Virus record (IMG/VR): IMGVR_UViG_3300043409_000082
Location: 1-20,034 of that record
Length of the DNA stretch: 20,034 nt
Reading direction: 5' to 3' (one strand)
From: a virus
Shown: piece by piece, positions 15,899 to 20,034 of the stretch
Layout of the letters: every line of letters starts with the position of its first letter
Position numbering within the stretch: the stretch's first letter is position 1
The notes under the pieces: model-generated
What the model was told of the DNA's origin: nothing
The model's input: only the letters and a program-made list of their open reading frames with translations
The model's database searches: none
Translations under genes and position numbers: made by a program

Positions 15899-16542
15899 TA
15901 CACGGGTTCAAAGTTGTTTTCTACATAACGAGTGCCTTCGAGTGCAATGGCATCCGAGAGCATTCCCCTGAACAGAGCGTAGGCTTCGGAAGAGGCAGTC
16001 CCTCCATCCTCACCACGCTCAATCAAAGCCCGTGCATAAGCACTTTGGGCAACCAAATAATCCAAGACTTTCACAGATGTAGCATCTGATGACAGAGCCG
16101 CTTGCGGTACAGCCAAATCAAACATGACTGTATAGACCCCATTAGGAATTGGAAATAACTCTACTTTAGTGTCTCCACTAGAGTCAACACCATCAAAGGT
16201 GAACTCAGAAGGTATGCCAGTTGATGGAGTACCAAAGTTCAGTTTGCGGTTCATGTCCACAAAACTGATATTTTTTAAACCAATAAAACTTGTAGAGTTA
16301 ATAGCATCGTTAACTTGAAACTTCTGACCCGCACCCGTCATGGAATAAGCGTGTGTGTTCGCAACAGTTGTGATAGTCACTGTTGTGCTAAGAACATTCC
16401 AATTGAATGAATCCTCAATCTGACGCTTGGCATCATTGACAAACTTGCCAATCAAAGAAGAATAGGTTGTTTCGCCAACAGTAGATACTGAACTCTCACG
16501 CAAGCGAACTAACACATCGTTAACAAGTTCTAAGTAAGTCAT
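15898..16542 (-). CDS. tail adaptor / tail tubular protein A-like (gp11-like)
   Basis: A 214-residue protein with the layout of podovirus adaptor proteins. A helical N-terminus (MTYLELVNDVLVRLRESSVS, then KFVNDAKRQIEDSFNWNVL) leads into a beta region (TTVTITTVANTHAYSM). The C-terminal helical part includes VLDYLVAQSAYARALIERGE. In this family the protein bridges portal and nozzle. Its ATG overlaps the upstream stop (ATGA), and its stop overlaps the nozzle start (TAATG), so adaptor and nozzle are probably co-translated. Confidence 0.82.
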   Translation of the reverse strand: MTYLELVNDVLVRLRESSVSTVGETTYSSLIGKFVNDAKRQIEDSFNWNVLSTTVTITTVANTHAYSMTGAGQKFQVNDAINSTSFIGLKNISFVDMNRKLNFGTPSTGIPSEFTFDGVDSSGDTKVELFPIPNGVYTVMFDLAVPQAALSSDATSVKVLDYLVAQSAYARALIERGEDGGTASSEAYALFRGMLSDAIALEGTRYVENNFEPV

Positions 16543-16874
16543 GTTCGTTGTGCTCCCTGAACCTCAAATGTTGCAATAAAACTGAATGTACTACTTGCTT
16601 GAGTAGTAATTTGAATTTTATCGCCTTCTTCTAAAACGATATAAGCATTACCATCAAACTGAAGATATGCCTTTGAAGTAAAGTCGTATTGAGTAAGAAT
16701 ATCTAAAGTAGTTGCCGCACTTGCGTCATACCATTGAACAGTAATGTGTTTAGTCGAACCACCAGTGTTGTGAATATACATCACAGTAAACTTGGCGTAG
16801 TAACCCGTAGGAACTGTATAAACAGTTGTCAGCGTATTTGCTGTTGGGCTAACTCCGACTGATACTGGCCTCAT
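16539..16874 (-). CDS. small beta-rich virion protein (111 aa)
   Basis: Almost all beta-strand by pattern: TTVYTVPTGYYAKFTVMYIH, STKHITVQWYDASAATTLDI, AYIVLEEGDKIQITTQASS, FSFIATFEV. I recall similar ~110-residue proteins beside tail or head genes in marine and freshwater podophages, where they are virion components of unclear place. The fold is probably a beta-sandwich, suitable for a decoration or tail-attachment protein. ATGA overlaps are present on both sides. A virion role is likely; the exact position is unknown. Confidence 0.68.
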   Translation of the reverse strand: MRPVSVGVSPTANTLTTVYTVPTGYYAKFTVMYIHNTGGSTKHITVQWYDASAATTLDILTQYDFTSKAYLQFDGNAYIVLEEGDKIQITTQASSTFSFIATFEVQGAQRT

Positions 16875-17164
16875 TTACTATTCCTCTTAGAGATCGCTTT
16901 AGCCTTGGCTTTAGCGTCTTCCTTGGACGTTGCGCCCCAAGCTCTAAGAGAAAGTAAAAGTCGGGTAGGCTTTCCATCTTTCATCTCAGCGCCAGGCATA
17001 TTGCCCATTCTAGATAAAAAGGAGGCCCTTCTGGGGTTGTCACCTGACGACAATGGAGGTTTTAGATTCCCACCAGTTTCTGCATTATACGATGCTCTTC
17101 CCTTGGCATTCAAGCCCCCTTTTGGGTTTTGTCCTTCTTTTCTTTGCCAAGCAGGAGATTTCAT
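16871..17164 (-). CDS. basic small protein, DUF6321-like (97 aa)
   Basis: The sequence SPAWQRKEGQNPKGGLNAKG, continuing through RASYNAETGGNLKPPLSS, is a pattern I know from a short domain in many aquatic phages; from memory it is called DUF6321, and this needs a profile search. It is lysine/arginine-rich and ends in a repeated AKAKA basic tail. There is no membrane or enzyme motif. It lies in a coupled run of tiny basic genes between capsid and tail genes. Nucleic-acid binding or virion packing is plausible from charge only. Confidence 0.65.
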   Translation of the reverse strand: MKSPAWQRKEGQNPKGGLNAKGRASYNAETGGNLKPPLSSGDNPRRASFLSRMGNMPGAEMKDGKPTRLLLSLRAWGATSKEDAKAKAKAISKRNSK

Positions 17165-17307
17165 TTTTTCTTTGCGGTCTTAGCCGCAGCCTTAAATGCC
17201 GCCTCAGTAGGAGCACCTTTAGAGCCAACCTTACGCATCTTTTCCTTAGAACCAGCTTTGATGCGTTCTTGTTTGGCTAAAATATTGGCATAAAGACCTT
17301 GTTTCAT
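17161..17307 (-). CDS. tiny lysine-rich protein (48 aa)
   Basis: The product begins MKQGLYANILAKQERIKAGS and ends AAFKAAAKTAKKK, with 12 lysines and 2 arginines against 3 acidic residues. The ATG overlaps the upstream stop and its TGA overlaps the next ATG (both ATGA). I recall close relatives (MKQGLYANI..., GSKGAPT...) as unannotated proteins in aquatic phage genomes. It is too short for most gene callers. Function unknown; basic charge suggests DNA or RNA contact. Confidence 0.68.
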   Translation of the reverse strand: MKQGLYANILAKQERIKAGSKEKMRKVGSKGAPTEAAFKAAAKTAKKK

Positions 17308-17474
17308 TTCTTTTTCCTCATTGGCTTGCTCATGCCAGCCTCTGATAAAGCAATGGCAATGGCTTGTTTCTTAGAAGTTACGGCAGGGCCTTTCTTAGAG
17401 CCTGAGTGCAACTTACCCGCACCATACTCTTTCATAACCTTGCTGATTTTGGCTTCTGTTTTGGTCTTTTTCAT
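17304..17474 (-). CDS. tiny basic protein, DUF6496-like (56 aa)
   Basis: The sequence has KVMKEYGAGKLHSGSKKGP and VTSKKQAIAIALSEAG. This pattern of K-V-M-x-E-x-x-x-G-x-L followed by (S/T)-x-K-Q-A-x-A-I-A-L-S-E-A is what I know as DUF6496, found in phages and bacteria. It has 15 lysines and one arginine against three acidic residues. It is joined by ATGA overlaps to both neighbours. No experimental function is known to me. Confidence 0.72.
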   Translation of the reverse strand: MKKTKTEAKISKVMKEYGAGKLHSGSKKGPAVTSKKQAIAIALSEAGMSKPMRKKK

Positions 17475-17623
17475 TTGCCACGACCTGATTTCTTCATCAT
17501 GTTTGTAGCGGTACGACCACCACGCTCGGGCATTGGGCGCATCTTGGGCTTACCAACAGCAATCATAATTGCCAATGGCATAGTCTTTGGCTTTTTAGTC
17601 TCTTTAGGTTTTGTCATTTTCAT
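17471..17623 (-). CDS. tiny basic methionine/proline-rich protein (50 aa)
   Basis: The product starts MKMTKPKETKKPKTMPLAIM and ends KKSGRGK, with 11 lysines and 4 arginines against 2 acidic residues. The centre (MPLAIMIAVGKPKM) is mildly hydrophobic but short for a membrane span. ATG 17623 is chosen over an upstream start because it overlaps the previous TGA in an ATGA, as do the neighbours. No family recognised. Confidence 0.65.
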   Translation of the reverse strand: MKMTKPKETKKPKTMPLAIMIAVGKPKMRPMPERGGRTATNMMKKSGRGK

Positions 17624-18027
17624 GGTTTTTCCTTCGTAATAGGGCCGCCAGCTTTCCACGCATCACAAGTACGGGCGGCAGCACAAGTGAATTGAAATAA
17701 GTCGCAATAGCCGAGATCAGCGGCTTTAATGAAATTTTCATCATAAGATAACTCCTTTTCACCCTCATCTTTCTCAAGACCAACAAGGATGCACTCCATC
17801 ATTTTGGGAGTTTGGATAAAAGCAGCGCAATTTCCACAACGCATACCTTTGATTGTTTCTGTAGGAGAGTTGTACATCTTGGCTTTCTTTAACCAAAACG
17901 CATCATTTTGTTCATTTGGATTGGGTGGCCCATAGCCAAACTTAGCAAAGGCATTGTTTCGGTTCTTCAGATTAACCGATATATCTTGTGTCGCAATAGG
18001 ACACACAATGCCAGTTAAGAGGCTCAT
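17620..18027 (-). CDS. cysteine-rich phage protein, possible metal/Fe-S binder (135 aa)
   Basis: Six cysteines lie in the C-terminal half: C64-x2-C67-x11-C79-x28-C108-x6-C115-x5-C121, with aromatic residues in GNCAAF, GYCDLFQF and TCDAW. A seventh, C9, lies near the start. The order C-x2-C-x2-F ... C ... G-Y-C resembles high-potential iron-sulfur proteins, although the C79-C108 gap is longer. There is no signal peptide. I recall this type as an unannotated protein among head-tail genes of aquatic phages. It is coupled by ATGA overlaps to both neighbours. A structural zinc or iron-sulfur site is an inference. Confidence 0.7.
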   Translation of the reverse strand: MSLLTGIVCPIATQDISVNLKNRNNAFAKFGYGPPNPNEQNDAFWLKKAKMYNSPTETIKGMRCGNCAAFIQTPKMMECILVGLEKDEGEKELSYDENFIKAADLGYCDLFQFTCAAARTCDAWKAGGPITKEKP

Positions 18028-18227
18028 TTAATGACCTTAGTAGCAATAAATGAAATAACACCGCCAATAACAGAGGCGATAGCCATTCCAACAAAAAAGC
18101 CACCTTTAGATTTGTTAGCCATTTCTAAAAGCGTTTTAATATCTTGGCGAAGTGCATGGACTTCTGCTTGTAAAGCCTCGACTTGGGCTTCTAACTTACC
18201 GAATTCTCTTGGGTCAATCTCAGACAT
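18024..18227 (-). CDS. coiled-coil plus C-terminal TM protein (67 aa)
   Basis: Residues ~8-37 form an amphipathic coiled coil (FGKLEAQVEALQAEVHALRQ, then DIKTLLEM). A single transmembrane helix with a lysine end follows at about 43-64 (GFFVGMAIASVIGGVISFIA). The layout is like hemolysin XhlA-type or other small phage membrane proteins. A second holin-like role is possible, but its place among head-tail genes, far from the lysozyme, makes this uncertain. It overlaps the upstream gene by 8 nt and the downstream one by 4 nt. Confidence 0.68.
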   Translation of the reverse strand: MSEIDPREFGKLEAQVEALQAEVHALRQDIKTLLEMANKSKGGFFVGMAIASVIGGVISFIATKVIK

Positions 18228-18393
18228 TTTCTACTTTCTTTGGACGACCCATCTTCTTAACAGGTGCTGGTTCAGGTTTTACAGGAGTCTCATCAACTCG
18301 GACGTAACCCTCGTGACCTTTCATGCTATCAATATCGTGTTGATAGGTGAAAGTTATTAGAGTACCAGACTGTAAACATCTAAAAGTAGCCAT
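18220..18393 (-). CDS. small protein with AT-hook-like tail (57 aa)
   Basis: The N-terminal half is MATFRCLQSGTLITFTYQHD, then SMKGHEGYVRV, a small beta-type module I recall from phage genomes. The C-terminus is proline/lysine-rich and contains KKMGRPKK, resembling the GRP core of an AT-hook that binds the DNA minor groove. GGAG lies five bases before ATG 18393. The gene starts just after an intrinsic terminator. Its stop overlaps the next ATG by 8 nt (ATGTCTGA). Too short for common ORF cut-offs. Confidence 0.66.
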   Translation of the reverse strand: MATFRCLQSGTLITFTYQHDIDSMKGHEGYVRVDETPVKPEPAPVKKMGRPKKVENV

Positions 18394-18405
18394 AAAAACT
18401 CCATT

Positions 18406-18431
18406 AAAAAGGGGGGTATTAGCCCCCTTTT
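18406..18431 (-). terminator. intrinsic terminator after the capsid-accessory gene
   Basis: On the minus strand a nine-pair stem (AAAAGGGGG with CCCCCTTTT) closes a seven-base loop and is followed by TTTTT. It lies two bases after the stop of the 18433-18756 gene and before the next start. The stem also has a T-run on the plus strand, so it could act both ways. Confidence 0.8.
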
Positions 18432-18432
18432 A

Positions 18433-18756
18433 TCATACCAAACGAACCACTACGCACCGAACTGTAGTGCTTGCTAAGTCCAAAGTACCGCCCGATTCGT
18501 TTTGGAAACGAATAGAGACAACATCTGCTGCTGAGACATAAGGTGTAACGCTAATGCCAGAGACATCCACGCCCATACTGATGTTCATCACAATGTCGCC
18601 TAGCTTCACGCCAGGTACTGCAATGGTATTTGTTTCACCCACGCCATCAGCTAAAGATGAAGCGTTTAGTGTTGCTACTACAGACCAAGTATCCGAAAAA
18701 AGACCTCGGAATTGGTCAGTTCCCCTACGGGAAACTACTGCTGTTGCTGCTGCCAT
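18433..18756 (-). CDS. small virion protein downstream of MCP (possible capsid decoration)
   Basis: 107 residues from ATG 18756, which has AAGGAG (18764-18769) seven bases upstream; a start at 18789 would lie inside the terminator hairpin. It is mostly beta-strand (WSVVATLNASSLADGVGETN, VKLGDIVMNISMGVDVSGIS, VSIRFQNESGGTLDLASTTV), ending VRCVVVRLV. It sits alone between two intrinsic terminators directly behind the capsid gene, the usual place for a decoration or head-stabilising protein. I recall homologous unannotated proteins near phage capsid genes. The decoration role is inferred from place, size and beta content. Confidence 0.68.
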   Translation of the reverse strand: MAAATAVVSRRGTDQFRGLFSDTWSVVATLNASSLADGVGETNTIAVPGVKLGDIVMNISMGVDVSGISVTPYVSAADVVSIRFQNESGGTLDLASTTVRCVVVRLV

Positions 18757-18774
18757 AATAAATCTCCTTGATGT

Positions 18775-18806
18775 AAAAAATCCCCCCACCGATTAAGGCG
18801 AGGGGA
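18775..18806 (-). terminator. intrinsic terminator after the major capsid gene
   Basis: On the minus strand a ten-pair stem with two wobbles (TCCCCTCGCC with GGTGGGGGGA) and a six-base loop is followed by TTTTTT. It starts twelve bases after the capsid stop. In T7 a terminator likewise follows the capsid gene and lowers expression of the tail genes. Confidence 0.85.
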
Positions 18807-18817
18807 AAAGGCAACTA

Positions 18818-19780
18818 TTAGGCTGGAACTGCTAACGCATATGCGCTAGAAGACAAAGCTGCACCAGTTGAGGCGGCTGCACGAAGTGCTTTCACACCAT
18901 ACAAAGTATCAGATGTAAACAAAGTAGCCAAGTAATCTTGCTTGTACTGAGTCTGTGAACGGATACCAATTTGCTCAACCAGAACCATAGAGTCCTTGTG
19001 ACCCATCAAGCAGATACGATCAGTGGTGGAGTTACCAGCACCAGTATCAGCATTGCTAGATGTAAACACAGGAATACCATACAGATTACCGATTTCACCA
19101 GTACGGATGGCATTACCATTGCCCACAAAAGCCTGTTCTGTGTAACGGGAAAGACCCATCAACGTATTGCGGCTTGAAGGAGGAATGATAAAGAAACGAT
19201 TGTCCATAGGAGTATCGTTGTCATCCAAACGCTGAATGGTTCTGCGAATAGCGGCATCAGTCAAAGCGGAAGCATTGGATGAAGAGCTATTGTAAGCAGT
19301 CGTACCATCACCACCAATAAAGGCTTTGCTTGTTGCAGTAGCAGTTGCGTAGTCGTTAGTACCGACAGTAGCACCATTGAATGCACGACCCAATTGGATC
19401 AAGCTAGTGTCTACTTGCTTGGCAAGCGCATAGCCCGCATCAGCAGTGTAGAACTGGCGCAAGCTGTTTAAGGCTTGTGCTTCAACGATGTCCTCAATGA
19501 AACGTGAATATTCAAAGTGTTGGTTAATAGACACTTGAATTTCTGTCTCAGTATCGGCAATCAGAGTAACGGCAGTAGATGCCGCTTTTGCTGAAGCGTT
19601 ACCACGGGTAGGTGCGGGAATGTGAACTACATCGCCCTTCTTACCTTTGAAGTTCATCTTCATTACAATGTTAGCCAGAACAAGATTCTTCTTGTATGAG
19701 GCTATGATTTCATCACTCCAAATTTCGGGGATGAACGTGTCTGCGGTGGCTTTTGTCACCAGTGGTGTTGGATATGCCAT
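18818..19780 (-). CDS. major capsid protein (HK97 fold, T7-like)
   Basis: A 320-residue coat protein. The N-terminus (FIPEIWSDEIIASYKKNLVL, then ANIVMKMNFKGKKGDVVHIP) is the classic opening of T7-type and related podovirus capsid proteins. Further landmarks are SINQHFEYSRFIEDIVEAQA (E-loop to spine-helix region), DDNDTPMDNRFFIIPPSSRN, and GNLYGIPVFTSSN (A-domain). AGGAG lies eight bases before ATG 19780. The scaffold C-terminus is immediately upstream and an intrinsic terminator immediately downstream. It forms the icosahedral shell; identification is firm. Confidence 0.93.
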   Translation of the reverse strand: MAYPTPLVTKATADTFIPEIWSDEIIASYKKNLVLANIVMKMNFKGKKGDVVHIPAPTRGNASAKAASTAVTLIADTETEIQVSINQHFEYSRFIEDIVEAQALNSLRQFYTADAGYALAKQVDTSLIQLGRAFNGATVGTNDYATATATSKAFIGGDGTTAYNSSSSNASALTDAAIRRTIQRLDDNDTPMDNRFFIIPPSSRNTLMGLSRYTEQAFVGNGNAIRTGEIGNLYGIPVFTSSNADTGAGNSTTDRICLMGHKDSMVLVEQIGIRSQTQYKQDYLATLFTSDTLYGVKALRAAASTGAALSSSAYALAVPA

Positions 19781-19798
19781 GATTAAATCTCCTAAAGT

Positions 19799-20034
19799 TT
19801 AACGAACCCGACCCTCTTGGTATGCCGCCATGATCTCGTCACTTAGTGCATCATACCGATTTGGGTCTTGCATTTTGAGCCGAATAAGGTCAGCCCTTCT
19901 GTATACTTTCTTTGATGATTCACCAGAACCACCTACATCAACACCTACTGCTTTTAAGTTCTGCTTGCGAGTTACCTCGCCATCATCACTCGTTTGCTTC
20001 TGTTTAACAGAACGTAGCTGTTTATAGGTAGATA
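19799..20034 (-). CDS. capsid assembly scaffold, C-terminal 78 residues (partial)
   Basis: An open frame enters from the right edge and stops at TAA 19799-19801, 18 nt before the capsid start. The visible part is charged and helical and ends KVYRRADLIRLKMQDPNRYD, then ALSDEIMAAYQEGRVR. This matches the conserved C-terminal helix of podovirus scaffold proteins, which binds the coat protein. The scaffold-then-capsid order is that of T7 genes 9 and 10. The N-terminal part lies outside the window. Confidence 0.85.
   Translation of the reverse strand, partial: STYKQLRSVKQKQTSDDGEVTRKQNLKAVGVDVGGSGESSKKVYRRADLIRLKMQDPNRYDALSDEIMAAYQEGRVR

Noticed and set aside
18433-18789. Longer form of the capsid-accessory protein starting at 18789
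   Set aside because: That start falls inside the terminator hairpin. ATG 18756 has a good AAGGAG at proper spacing.
1-20034. tRNA genes, integrase or attachment sites
   Set aside because: No cloverleaf-like sequence, recombinase motif or long flanking direct repeat was seen, so nothing here indicates lysogeny.

Overview
The window is part of the genome of a tailed phage, most likely a short-tailed (podovirus-type) phage. The gene order and families point to a T7-like virion plan: scaffold C-terminus, HK97-fold major capsid protein, tail adaptor (gp11/gp4-like), tail nozzle (gp12-like), large glutamine/alanine-rich ejection-type proteins, then lysis genes. No RNA polymerase, portal, terminase or integrase lies inside the window. 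Several small proteins resemble families I know from phages of freshwater Burkholderiales, so a betaproteobacterial host is a reasonable but unproven guess. No rRNA, tRNA, IS element or CRISPR array is visible.

Layout. Positions 1-3650 are transcribed rightward and form a DNA-metabolism block: the tail of an upstream ORF, a Cas4/RecB-like PD-(D/E)XK nuclease with an iron-sulfur cysteine set, a 54-residue protein, a RadD-like superfamily 2 helicase that probably begins at a TTG, and four small proteins, one of them cysteine-rich. The genes abut or overlap throughout. Positions 3640-20034 are transcribed leftward. Read in the direction of transcription (right to left), they encode: the scaffold C-terminus, the major capsid protein, an intrinsic terminator, a small probable capsid-accessory protein, a second intrinsic terminator, a run of very small genes (AT-hook-like, coiled-coil/membrane, cysteine-rich, and four lysine-rich proteins), a beta-rich virion protein, the adaptor, the nozzle, an 893-residue tail fibre with a self-cleaving S74 chaperone, a 69-residue protein, three large internal/ejection-type proteins, and a lysis cassette ending in a 3-TM holin and a GH24 lysozyme. 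The two blocks converge and overlap by 11 nt at 3640-3650.

How it fits together. The nuclease and helicase probably serve phage replication or recombination. The leftward block builds the capsid, the short tail, the receptor-binding fibre and the proteins ejected with the DNA, and then lyses the cell. The two terminators just after the capsid genes would give high capsid output with lower readthrough into the tail genes, much as the T7 terminator after gene 10 does. From 18227 to 15898, nine consecutive genes are joined by 1-4 nt stop/start overlaps, so translation is probably coupled.

The least explained parts are the block of lysine-rich mini-proteins with a cysteine-rich partner (16871-18027), a nested 18-bp/36-bp tandem repeat inside a 760-residue virion protein, and previously hidden mini-genes (1131-1295, 5825-5917, 17161-17307, 18220-18393) recovered here from stop/start overlaps.
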